A stretch of DNA of 33,326 nucleotides from Flavobacteriales bacterium (GTDB lineage Bacteria > Bacteroidota > Bacteroidia > Flavobacteriales_D > Sanyastnellaceae): positions 1-33,326 of the forward strand of contig CANFLZ010000024.1 of assembly GCA_947448135.1 (NCBI GenBank). The letters run 5' to 3'. Each line of letters starts with the position of its first letter. Within the stretch, counting starts at the first letter, position 1. Below the pieces are notes generated by a model that was not told the origin of the DNA, ran no database searches, and saw only the letters and a list, made by a program, of their open reading frames with translations. The position numbers and the translations under genes were made by a program. Positions 7,843 through 16,732 of this stretch are shown here, one piece after another.

Positions 7843-10722
7843 ATGAAGTCTTTGCGCATTTTTGCCATCATTGCTTGCATGTTCTCCATCTCTGCACAAT
7901 CGCAGATTTTGACGACTTCTCCAGCGTTTCCAACCCAGACCGATCAAATCACGATTTATTACAACACCACCAGTGGAAATGCCGCATTGACCGGTTTGAC
8001 GCCGATTTATGCGCACACCGGATGCATCACCAATAATTCTACTGGTCCCAACGACTGGCAGCATGTAGTGGGCAACTGGGGAGTAGCCGACCCCAATGTG
8101 GTGATGACTCCTATGGGAAACAATGTCCACAAAATTGTGATCACTCCGCAAACCTTTTATAATCTCGGTGCCGGTGAAACGATCTCTCAATTGAAATTTG
8201 TTTTCCGCAACCAGAGTGGTAGCATTGTCGGTCGCAACGCCGATGGGTCGGATATTTATTTGGATCTTTATTCGGCGGGATTCAATGCCGCATTGCAAAC
8301 TCCAACTGCCATCAGTTCGATTGTGTCAGCGGGTAGCAACAATGTTGTCACAGGCGTTTCATCGCAAACTGCAGATTTGAATATCTCCGTGAATGGAACT
8401 TCGGTGATGACCGCCAATGCCGCAACCACGATTAGCTATACTTTCAATGAAAGCACTCCTGGAGAATATGAAGTTATTTTCAGCGCCCTATCAGGCACAC
8501 AAAGTATTGCCGACACTTGCTACTTCTTGATTTTACCCGCTGTCAATATTGCATCAGCACCTGCGGGTGTGATTGACGGTATCAATTACATCAATAACAA
8601 CACTGTCATTCTTCAATTATTCGCTCCCGACAAAGACTATGTATTTGTGGTTGGAGATTTCAATGGATGGAACCTTGACTTGAATTACTTCATGAACAAG
8701 ACGCCCGACAATCAACGCTATTGGTTGGAAATTTCTGGTCTACAGCCCCATGTAGAATATGGATTTCAATACCACATCGATGCAGAAGGTTTGAGAGTGG
8801 CAGACGTTTATGCCGATAAAATTTTGGATCAATGGAATGACCCCTGGATTCCAGCAACGACATATCCCAACATCAAACCTTATCCGTATGGCCTAACAAC
8901 AGAACCTGTTTCTGTTCTGGAAATCAATCAAGCTGCATTCAACTGGACCGATCAAAGCTATATCCGACCCAATGCGGCGAAGCTTGTTGTTTATGAGCTT
9001 TTGGTCCGCGACTTTGCTGCAGCCAACAATTATAATACGCTAATCGACACACTGGACTATTTGCAAAACTTGGGTATCACGGCCATTGAATTGATGCCGA
9101 TCAATGAATTCGAAGGGAACAATAGCTGGGGTTACAATCCATCATTCTATTTCGCGCCTGACAAGGCTTATGGAACAGAGGAAGCATTAAAGACTTTTAT
9201 CAATGAAGCACATTTGCGCGGTATTGCTGTGATTGCAGACATCGCATTGAACCACAGCTTTGGCCAAAGCCCTATGGTTCGCATGTACTTTGATCCAACT
9301 GCAGGAACTTATGGTCAACCCACTGCCAACAATCCCTGGTTTAACCAAACACCCAAACACGACTTCAATGTCGGATACGATTTCAATCACGAAAGTGTTC
9401 ATACACGCAATTTCTGTAAAAGAGTCATGGGATATTGGTTGACAGAATACCACATTGATGGATATCGATTTGACCTTTCCAAAGGTTTCACACAAAACTA
9501 TACTTTGGGCAATGTGGCTGCCTGGAGTGCTTATGACCAAAGCCGCGTCAACATTTTGACCGATTATTACAACCATATCCAAACTACGGAACCCGGTGCT
9601 TATGTTATACTGGAGCATTTGGCAGACAATTCAGAGGAAACAGCATTGAGCAATATTGGTATGATGCCTTGGGGAAAAATGACCACGCAATATGAGGAAG
9701 CATCCATGGGATATTCAGGAGACATTAACTGGTGCTCTTACCAAGCTCGTGGTTGGTCACAACCTCGTTTGGTGGGTTATGCTGAATCACATGATGAAGA
9801 ACGTGTGATGTTTAAAAACTTGACCTATGGCAACAGCAATGGCAGTTACAATGTGCAAGATTTGAATACTGCTTTGAAAAGAATGGAAGCAACGCATGCT
9901 TTGTTATTGTTGGTTCCAGGTCCAAAAATGATGTGGCAATTTGGGGAGCTTGGCTATGATTATACGATTGAATATTGTCAAGATGGAACGACCAATAGCA
10001 ATTGTAAAACAGACCCCAAACCTGTGCGATGGGATTATTATCAAAACGCCAATCGTTTGCATTTGTACAAAGTCACAGCCGCATTGAACAAACTGAAAAA
10101 AGATTACCAAACTTTCAGTACATCCACCTATACATTGGATGGAAGCGGAAAAGGAAAACGGTTGATTTTAGATGGCTCGACCATGGATGCGGTTGTGGTT
10201 GGCAATTTCGATGTTATCGGCATGAACATGATTCCAGGCTTCACACACACCGGTACTTGGTACGACTACTTCACTGGAAATCCCGTTGAAGTTTCGAGTA
10301 CCAGTGCCTCTTTTAGCTTCATGGCTGGAGAATATCATGTATACACCGATCAACCATTGCCACTGCCCGACCTTATTGCTTGCGCTACTTACGGACAACC
10401 TTGTGATGACGGAAATCCCAATACCAGCAACGATGTTTATGATGAAACTTGCACTTGTGCAGGTACAGTTGGAATGGACGAGTACAATGCAAGCATGATT
10501 CAAGTTTATCCGAATCCGTCGAATGGCAATTGGACAATCAACATTCCGCAAAATTCAACGCTTCCAACCATTCAAGTATACAGCGTTCAAGGTCAATTGC
10601 TCTTTAGCACAAAACAATTGCACGCCACTGTGCCTGCAGAAAACTGGGCTTCTGGATTGTACATTTTACAAATCAGCAGTGAAAATGGCGTAAAGCAAAC
10701 CATTCCATTGATCAAAAATTAA
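7843..10722 (+). CDS. Secreted GH13 alpha-amylase-family enzyme with T9SS sorting domain
   Basis: The 959-aa product starts at ATG 7843 (MKSLRIFAIIACMFSISAQS, a signal peptide); an in-frame TTG nine bases earlier is less likely. Residues about 22-150 form a beta-rich module, residues about 240-330 an early-set/CBM48-like domain (VVGDFNGW), and about 365-790 the GH13 barrel. All four GH13 regions are seen: D466 in ADIALNH, nucleophile D544 in GYRFDLSK, acid/base E591 in ILEHLADN, and H650-D651 in ESHDEE. A Cys-rich linker leads to a type IX secretion sorting domain from about residue 885 (VYPNPSNGNW). It should cut alpha-glucan at the cell surface or outside, feeding the SusC/SusD genes downstream. 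Amylase versus pullulanase activity cannot be decided. Confidence 0.95.
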   Translation: MKSLRIFAIIACMFSISAQSQILTTSPAFPTQTDQITIYYNTTSGNAALTGLTPIYAHTGCITNNSTGPNDWQHVVGNWGVADPNVVMTPMGNNVHKIVITPQTFYNLGAGETISQLKFVFRNQSGSIVGRNADGSDIYLDLYSAGFNAALQTPTAISSIVSAGSNNVVTGVSSQTADLNISVNGTSVMTANAATTISYTFNESTPGEYEVIFSALSGTQSIADTCYFLILPAVNIASAPAGVIDGINYINNNTVILQLFAPDKDYVFVVGDFNGWNLDLNYFMNKTPDNQRYWLEISGLQPHVEYGFQYHIDAEGLRVADVYADKILDQWNDPWIPATTYPNIKPYPYGLTTEPVSVLEINQAAFNWTDQSYIRPNAAKLVVYELLVRDFAAANNYNTLIDTLDYLQNLGITAIELMPINEFEGNNSWGYNPSFYFAPDKAYGTEEALKTFINEAHLRGIAVIADIALNHSFGQSPMVRMYFDPTAGTYGQPTANNPWFNQTPKHDFNVGYDFNHESVHTRNFCKRVMGYWLTEYHIDGYRFDLSKGFTQNYTLGNVAAWSAYDQSRVNILTDYYNHIQTTEPGAYVILEHLADNSEETALSNIGMMPWGKMTTQYEEASMGYSGDINWCSYQARGWSQPRLVGYAESHDEERVMFKNLTYGNSNGSYNVQDLNTALKRMEATHALLLLVPGPKMMWQFGELGYDYTIEYCQDGTTNSNCKTDPKPVRWDYYQNANRLHLYKVTAALNKLKKDYQTFSTSTYTLDGSGKGKRLILDGSTMDAVVVGNFDVIGMNMIPGFTHTGTWYDYFTGNPVEVSSTSASFSFMAGEYHVYTDQPLPLPDLIACATYGQPCDDGNPNTSNDVYDETCTCAGTVGMDEYNASMIQVYPNPSNGNWTINIPQNSTLPTIQVYSVQGQLLFSTKQLHATVPAENWASGLYILQISSENGVKQTIPLIKN

Positions 10723-10753
10723 TCGAAACTTAAACCTAAACAATACCTATAAC

Positions 10754-13700
10754 ATGTTCAAAGTCAAAAGTTGCTTCTTCCTGATCATGACACTCATGGC
10801 CACACAGATGTGGTCTCAGAGTATCTCAGGGACAGTAAGAGATGAAAAAAACGCGCCTTTGCCAGGCGTGATTATTTCGGTCAACGCTCTAGGCAAGGGT
10901 GTTCCTGCAGATGTCAATGGAAAGTACAATTTGGTATTGCCTGTAGGAACTCACAAAGTAACCTTTTCATATGTTGGATACACCACTTATGAAACAACGG
11001 TTACCTTGATGGCCGGTCAAAATCTTCCATTGGATGCCAAGATGATTAGCGATGAGGTTACACTCGGAAATCTAGAAATTGTTGGTTACGGTGTTGAGCG
11101 CAACAAACCCAACACAGGGTCTGTAGCCAAGATCAACGGAAAGGATGTCACTGCTGTTAGAACGCCATCTTTTGAAGCAGCCCTTCAAGGACAAGCCGCG
11201 GGTTTGCAGATTTCACAAGGTTCCGGAATGGCTGGCGCAGGCTCGATTGTTCGTGTTCGCGGCGTGAGTTCAATCTCCGCTGGCGGCGATCCCCTGTACA
11301 TCGTGGATGGTATTCCCATCACCAATGATTACTTCCTACGCGGTAACAGTGGCGCCATGAACAACAACCCCTTGGCAACCATCAACCCACAAGATATTGA
11401 AAGTGTTGAAGTTCGTAAAGACGCCGCCGCTGCGGGTGAATACGGTTCTCGTGCTGCCAATGGTGTCATCATCATCACAACGAAAAAAGCCCGTCAAAAA
11501 GGTTGGAAATTTGATTTTAATGTCAACACGGGATTGGCCACTCCGGCCTCTCTGCCCAACATGTTAAACACCGAGCAATATTTGCACATTCGCCAAGAGG
11601 CTTGGGAAAACGATGGCGGAACGGGTTACGTTTGGTTGCCCAACTTGACCAGTGCGACTGATGATGCCGCTACAAGAGAAGCCGCTTACAAAAAAGCAAT
11701 GGGTACCAACACGGATTGGGTCAAACAAACCGTTGGAACAGGCACCAAGTACGGCGCTCAATTTGGCGCTCGTTACGGTGGTGAAAAGCACAAAGTATAT
11801 TTCTCTTTGGGTTATGACAACAACGAATCATTCATGATCGGCAATGCATACAAACGTTTGAGTGTGCGCGTGAATCCAGAATTCAACATTAGTAAAAAAC
11901 TCCGCGTGGATTTATCGCTTTCGGGAACTAGAGGAACCAACCAACGTGTTGACGCCGCTTGGTCGGGTGGATTAGGTGATGCGATGTCCAATGCATTGCC
12001 CTACTACCCTGTCACTTACCAAGATTACAATTACGACGCTGCAGGAAATGTCCTCAACAAGCCCGGTGATTATTTCTATTGGAAAGATGAATTTGGTGGA
12101 ACTAAAAATCCAGTGGCCATGCGCAACTTGCGTCGTTGGGCCAATGTTGAAAGTAGATTGATCAACACCGCGCGGATGATCTATACACCCATGAAGAATT
12201 TGTATGTGATTGCAACGGGAGGTATGGATTACATGTATATCGGAGAAAACAAATTGAATCCCGCTGCTTTGGATCAAACCAATTCATTGGGTTCTTACAA
12301 CAGTGATCAACGCATTGTCCGAAATTACAGCTACAACGTGACTGCCGAATACAGCAAAGAAATTGTAGAGCATTTGAAAGCCAACATCTTGGTGGGACAT
12401 GAGCTACAAACCAGCAGCTCAACAGGCTATGGTGATTACATCGGGAACTTGGGACAAGACATTCAAAATTTAAGTGACGTCAATACCAATGCAACCAACC
12501 GCGTACGTAAAGCCTACAACAATGAGCAATTCACTTTCATTGGTGTATTTGCCAAAGGAAGCTTGAATTACAAAGGCAAATATTTCATGGATGCGAGCTT
12601 CCGTAGAGATGGATCTTCTCGATTTGGAGCCAACAATAAATTCGGTAACTTCCCTTCTGTATCTGCAGCATGGATCGCTTCAGAGGAACGCTTTCTAAAA
12701 GACAACAAAACCATCAGCTTCTTAAAGATTCGTGGAAGCTGGGGAATCACGGGTAATTCGAGCATTCCTGCAAATGCCCAATACTCTTTGTATTCTGCAG
12801 TCAACAATGGTGTTTATTACAACCAACAACCGATCATCTTTCCTACACAACGTGGTAACTCCAACTTGAAATGGGAAACTACTTCTAACGCATCTTTCGC
12901 CATTGAAACTGGACTTTGGAACGACCGTGTTAGCTTTACCATTGAGGGTTACAGAAAATTCAGCAAAGACGTCTTGATGAATGTGAGCCTTCCTGCTTCA
13001 ACTGGTTTCTCTAGCTTCTGGGACAATGTTGCGCAAGTGAAAAACCAAGGAATCGAATTGTCTACAACCATCAATTGGTTGAAGAACCGCAAATTGGCTT
13101 GGAAAACAAATGCCAACTTCTCTTACAACTACAACGAGTTGGTGAGTATCGGAAACTACACGCCAGATGCTGTAAGCGGTGGAACCAATGACTCTCGTGT
13201 CATCGTCGGCAAACCGATTGGATCATTCTATTTGGTGGAATTCTCTCACATCGATCCCAACAATGGTAAGCCTGTTTACATTGATTTGAATGGAAAAGAA
13301 ACGTATGACTACGACAACAGCATCCGCAAATTCGTAGGAAGTGGATTGCCCAAAATGTATGGTGGTTTCACCAACTCTTGGTCTTGGAAGAACTTCACAC
13401 TATCAGCTCTATGCACGTATAGCTTGGGTTCTAAAATTTTCGACTCTTCAGCAAAACGCCAATTGGGTGTTGTAACGAGCTGGAACATGAGAACCGACAT
13501 CTTGGATCGTTGGCAACAGCCTGGTGATCAAAGCACATACGGCAAACTTACTTTGGACGAAACCAATTATGGATTACCCGCAGGTTTCCCTTGGTGGAAT
13601 ACTTCATTGTTCATCTACAACGCCGACTTCTTGCGCTTGCGCAACTTGTCTTTGGATTATCAATTCAATCAAGATCAAATCAAATTCTTGAAACTTTCGT

Positions 13701-13879
13701 CTTTGAATGTGGGTGTCTATGTCACCAATGTATTCACCATCACCAATTTCCCAGGATTGGATCCCGAAATTGTGCGTGACTTCGAAAATGCCCAAGACAG
13801 AAACTTGAGCCCCAACGTAACTTACTTAACCCCGATGCAAGAGCGTAGCTACAACTTGCGTTTGTCGGCTAACTTCTAA
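10754..13879 (+). CDS. susC: SusC/RagA-family TonB-linked outer-membrane transporter
   Basis: The 1041-aa product has a signal peptide (to about residue 22), a carboxypeptidase-regulatory-like domain (SGTVRDEKNAPLPGVIISV), a TonB plug with the SusC signature GGDPLYIVDGIPI near residue 180, and a long beta-barrel ending in aromatic F (NLRLSANF). SusC proteins import oligosaccharides across the outer membrane using TonB energy, capped by a SusD lipoprotein. It follows the GH13 gene by 31 bp and precedes susD by 11 bp. There is no STN domain, so it is not an anti-sigma-coupled transducer type. Confidence 0.97.
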   Translation: MFKVKSCFFLIMTLMATQMWSQSISGTVRDEKNAPLPGVIISVNALGKGVPADVNGKYNLVLPVGTHKVTFSYVGYTTYETTVTLMAGQNLPLDAKMISDEVTLGNLEIVGYGVERNKPNTGSVAKINGKDVTAVRTPSFEAALQGQAAGLQISQGSGMAGAGSIVRVRGVSSISAGGDPLYIVDGIPITNDYFLRGNSGAMNNNPLATINPQDIESVEVRKDAAAAGEYGSRAANGVIIITTKKARQKGWKFDFNVNTGLATPASLPNMLNTEQYLHIRQEAWENDGGTGYVWLPNLTSATDDAATREAAYKKAMGTNTDWVKQTVGTGTKYGAQFGARYGGEKHKVYFSLGYDNNESFMIGNAYKRLSVRVNPEFNISKKLRVDLSLSGTRGTNQRVDAAWSGGLGDAMSNALPYYPVTYQDYNYDAAGNVLNKPGDYFYWKDEFGGTKNPVAMRNLRRWANVESRLINTARMIYTPMKNLYVIATGGMDYMYIGENKLNPAALDQTNSLGSYNSDQRIVRNYSYNVTAEYSKEIVEHLKANILVGHELQTSSSTGYGDYIGNLGQDIQNLSDVNTNATNRVRKAYNNEQFTFIGVFAKGSLNYKGKYFMDASFRRDGSSRFGANNKFGNFPSVSAAWIASEERFLKDNKTISFLKIRGSWGITGNSSIPANAQYSLYSAVNNGVYYNQQPIIFPTQRGNSNLKWETTSNASFAIETGLWNDRVSFTIEGYRKFSKDVLMNVSLPASTGFSSFWDNVAQVKNQGIELSTTINWLKNRKLAWKTNANFSYNYNELVSIGNYTPDAVSGGTNDSRVIVGKPIGSFYLVEFSHIDPNNGKPVYIDLNGKETYDYDNSIRKFVGSGLPKMYGGFTNSWSWKNFTLSALCTYSLGSKIFDSSAKRQLGVVTSWNMRTDILDRWQQPGDQSTYGKLTLDETNYGLPAGFPWWNTSLFIYNADFLRLRNLSLDYQFNQDQIKFLKLSSLNVGVYVTNVFTITNFPGLDPEIVRDFENAQDRNLSPNVTYLTPMQERSYNLRLSANF

Positions 13880-13890
13880 TCGAAACAGAC

Positions 13891-15303
13891 ATGAAAAAAT
13901 ATATTCTCATCTCGATTTCAATTCTCACAATTGGCCTTGTGTCTTGTGATAAAATGTTGAACTATCAACCCGATGGCGCTATTCTCGCTGAAGATGCATT
14001 GAAAACGCCAGATGATGCTCAACGCCTTTTGAATTCATGTTATGATGTGATGGCCAACGTCTTTGACGGAAGCTATCAAAATCTTGCCGAATTATTGAGC
14101 AACAACTTGGCCACTCCAACTGGACTCGATTTTCAAGCGGTGTACAACAAAGAAACCAACTTCTTTACGCCGACTACCAATGGTGTTTATTCTGACTTCT
14201 ATTACAGCATCTACCGCTGTAACTCCTTGTTGGAAAACTTTGACTTGATCGAAGGATTGTCAGAATCTGAAAGAACACGCATGGAAGCTGAGGCTCGCTT
14301 CATTCGCGCTTATTGCCATTGGCACGTTGTCAAACTTTGGGCACAACCATGGGGATATACACCCAACAACACGCATTTGGGAATTGTCATTCGTGACAAA
14401 GCGAGTAATGCGCCTTTGCACCGAAATACAGTTGCCGAAGTGTATTCGTTTATTCTCAGCGAGTTGGCGTGGGCTGCTGACAATCTTCCCGAATCCAATG
14501 GCAACTACGCCAATGCCAATGCGGCAAAAGGTGCTTTGGCCATGATTCATTTCCAAATGGGCAATTATTCACAAGCCATTCAATATTGTGATGATGTCAT
14601 CAATCCAAGCCAATTTGCAGATACTTTGCTCGATCGCTTCCCCGCCGATGTTGTCAATATGGTGGCATTGCCCAACCCAGAAACAGTGTTTGGAATTGTG
14701 AGCAACAATGCGGACGTTAGAACAGATGATTTGATCGGCAATTACAACGCCTCAGGTGTTTTGCCTCCCAATTTGACCTTGTGGAATGACGCTACTTATT
14801 CGTCTTCCAACGAATTGGAAAACCCATTCTTTCAATTCATCAATGTTACAGGAACAGACAAACGTTTGTCTTGGATCGGAACAAATGGTTCGAGAAAAAC
14901 ATTGAATCGCTTTTTAGACAAAGTGGTTTTCAATGTTCCGCTTATTTATCAAACAGAATTGATATTGATTCGAGCAGAGGCCATTGCCTATGCCCAACCT
15001 GGAAGATTGAATGAAGCGATTGCAGACATCAACAAAGTTCGCACACGCGCTTATTCGCAAGACAACAGCATCTCAACCAGCAGCAGTGTCGATGAAGTGA
15101 AAATCTCTGCCAGAAGGGAATACAGAATCGAAACGATTGGAGAAGGGAAATGGTTGGATCAATTCCGCCGCTTGGCCACTGAAGGTGTTGTCAACAATAT
15201 CCGCTACTCTCCTTGGGATTGCCCAGGAATGGCCATTCAATTCCCCAACAACGAAACAACTGGAGCAGGATTCCAATTGAATCCTGAAGGAGGTTGCAAT
15301 TAA
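13891..15303 (+). CDS. susD: SusD/RagB-family glycan-binding surface lipoprotein
   Basis: The 470-aa product has a lipoprotein signal with Cys19 (TIGLVSCDK), followed by the typical SusD start (LNYQPDGAIL..DAL.TPDDAQRLLN). The TPR-like helices (RFIRAYCHWHVVKLWAQPWG) and the C-terminal family segment AIADINKVRTRA then RREYRIETIGEGKWLDQFRR are clear. SusD proteins cap SusC and bind the substrate glycan at the cell surface. Its position directly after susC makes the pair. The length is slightly short for the family but all signature parts are present. Confidence 0.96.
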   Translation: MKKYILISISILTIGLVSCDKMLNYQPDGAILAEDALKTPDDAQRLLNSCYDVMANVFDGSYQNLAELLSNNLATPTGLDFQAVYNKETNFFTPTTNGVYSDFYYSIYRCNSLLENFDLIEGLSESERTRMEAEARFIRAYCHWHVVKLWAQPWGYTPNNTHLGIVIRDKASNAPLHRNTVAEVYSFILSELAWAADNLPESNGNYANANAAKGALAMIHFQMGNYSQAIQYCDDVINPSQFADTLLDRFPADVVNMVALPNPETVFGIVSNNADVRTDDLIGNYNASGVLPPNLTLWNDATYSSSNELENPFFQFINVTGTDKRLSWIGTNGSRKTLNRFLDKVVFNVPLIYQTELILIRAEAIAYAQPGRLNEAIADINKVRTRAYSQDNSISTSSSVDEVKISARREYRIETIGEGKWLDQFRRLATEGVVNNIRYSPWDCPGMAIQFPNNETTGAGFQLNPEGGCN

Positions 15304-15332
15304 TGTTTGACGTAAAGTACAAAATGATCAAA

Positions 15333-15815
15333 ATGAAAAAATATATTTTCCTCTTTGCAACAGTTGCAATGGTAACCATCGGTTGTAAACCTGAAGTAAA
15401 AGGTGAATTGGGAAGCACTTCCAACAAAGAAGTTGGAATGAGCGGCACATGGGAGTTGCAGCACTTCACCATCCAAGATCCCAATAGTCCTATCCTTGAG
15501 CAACGTGATTTCACCAGCTACTACGTGAAAGATGGAATCACACCCATGCATTTGGATTTGGAGGCTGCGAATCATACTTATGCTGTCACCATCAACACGG
15601 GCAAGAATTTCTTAGGTGATTCAGGAACTTGGCATTTGGACGATGTGATGGCGCCATCCTTCCTATACCTAGAAAATGCAACGGACACCATCACCATTTC
15701 ATTGGGAAGTATGGTCAATGCCAATTCAGATGAAATGAATTTGAACATTGAGAAAACTTGCACCAGTGGTTTTAAAAACGTGATTTACAAATTCAACTTT
15801 AATCGCCTACCATAA
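15333..15815 (+). CDS. Small lipocalin-like lipoprotein of the glucan operon
   Basis: The 160-aa product starts at MKKYIFLFATVAMVTIGCKP, a lipoprotein signal with a Cys at residue 18; this start gives a normal signal length, while upstream in-frame starts (15324 and earlier) do not. The mature part is beta-rich with GTWELQHFTI near the start and a DSGTWHLDD segment, resembling the lipocalin-like DUF5004-type lipoproteins found in Sus-like loci. It occupies the place of SusE in comparable operons and may bind glucan at the surface, but no binding residues can be identified. The next gene starts on the last base of its stop codon. Confidence 0.7.
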   Translation: MKKYIFLFATVAMVTIGCKPEVKGELGSTSNKEVGMSGTWELQHFTIQDPNSPILEQRDFTSYYVKDGITPMHLDLEAANHTYAVTINTGKNFLGDSGTWHLDDVMAPSFLYLENATDTITISLGSMVNANSDEMNLNIEKTCTSGFKNVIYKFNFNRLP

Positions 15816-16642
15816 TGAAAAGAATATTCGCAATTGCCATTGTAGCATTGACCGCCCTTTCATCTTGGGGACAAGGAGCATTTGTTTTGCCCTCGCCTAC
15901 CAATGCCAATGATTCCATGACGATCTACATTGATCTCAGCCAAACCACCTATGGTTTGAAAGGAATATTAACCAACCACCCAGAATACAAAGATTCCGTT
16001 TACATGTGGACATGGGCACCTGCCGGTCCTGCTTGTGGCAACGGGGATTGGGGAAATTCGAATGCTTGCATGCGCATGACGCACGTCAGCGGTATGATCT
16101 TTTCGATTAAAATGATTCCTACTCAATTCTATTCCTGTACCCCATTGCAATTGTATTCCAATGGAATCAACTGCTTGGCCAAATTGGATGATGGTAATGC
16201 CTTTGCTTCCGATGGCTTGGGCGAAGCCAAAACCGAGGACTTGCACATTGACATCTTGCCTGCATTGTGTGCAGACAAATTTTGTTTCTTCCCTGAAGTG
16301 GCCAAGAAGGACGATTTCTTCACCATTACGTATGACAACGGCGAAGAGACCAATACCAATCTACAAAACCTTGGACCCGATGATTGCTACTTGTACATGT
16401 CCGCAAAAGCGGGAATCAATCAGTTCCCCATTTCAGCTCCAGCAGATGTCACCAGCAATCCTTTATTGAAAATGGAAGCTGTATCTGGTGAGCCCGGAAA
16501 ATTCAGACTGACCATCATCCCTGAAGAATTCTTCAACACCAATGGCGCCAATATTCAAGAAGTATGGTTCTATGTGGTTTCACCCACCTATTTGCCTGCT
16601 CCTCCTACAGTGATGAAATATGTTCTTTTGAACTGTAACTAA
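15815..16642 (+). CDS. Secreted two-module protein sharing a domain with the GH13 enzyme
   Basis: The 275-aa product has a signal peptide (MKRIFAIAIVALTALSSWGQ) and two similar beta-rich modules, about residues 21-150 and 155-275. Each has a D-x(0-1)-hydrophobic-T-I start (NDSMTIYID; DDFFTITYD) and an I-P-x-x-F-[YF] near its end (MIPTQFYS; IIPEEFFN). The N-terminal module of the GH13 protein in the same operon has the same plan (TDQITIYYN; ITPQTFYN), so I infer a common glucan-binding or scaffold module. No catalytic motif and no T9SS tail are seen. It is the last gene of the operon and is followed by a strong terminator. Confidence 0.7.
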   Translation: MKRIFAIAIVALTALSSWGQGAFVLPSPTNANDSMTIYIDLSQTTYGLKGILTNHPEYKDSVYMWTWAPAGPACGNGDWGNSNACMRMTHVSGMIFSIKMIPTQFYSCTPLQLYSNGINCLAKLDDGNAFASDGLGEAKTEDLHIDILPALCADKFCFFPEVAKKDDFFTITYDNGEETNTNLQNLGPDDCYLYMSAKAGINQFPISAPADVTSNPLLKMEAVSGEPGKFRLTIIPEEFFNTNGANIQEVWFYVVSPTYLPAPPTVMKYVLLNCN

Positions 16643-16655
16643 TTTTTTTCTTGAT

Positions 16656-16687
16656 AAAAAAAAGGCAGACTTCGGTCTGCCTTTTTT
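16656..16687 (+). terminator. Intrinsic terminator of the glucan operon
   Basis: A 10-bp stem (AAAGGCAGAC 16661-16670 with GTCTGCCTTT 16675-16684) closed by a TTCG tetraloop is flanked by an A-run upstream and a T-run downstream, so it could act in both directions. It follows the 275-aa gene stop by 14 bases. Confidence 0.93.
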
Positions 16688-16715
16688 GTTTGGACATGGC
16701 CTTTGGTTATATTTG
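16685..16715 (+). promoter_or_regulatory. Promoter of the POT transporter genes
   Basis: TTTG at 16685-16688, a 19-bp spacer and TATATTTG at 16708-16715 fit the Bacteroidota consensus. The -33 box uses the T-tract of the preceding terminator. The ATG follows 17 bases after the -7 element. Confidence 0.78.
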
Positions 16716-16732
16716 GAGAAACTAATAAATCT

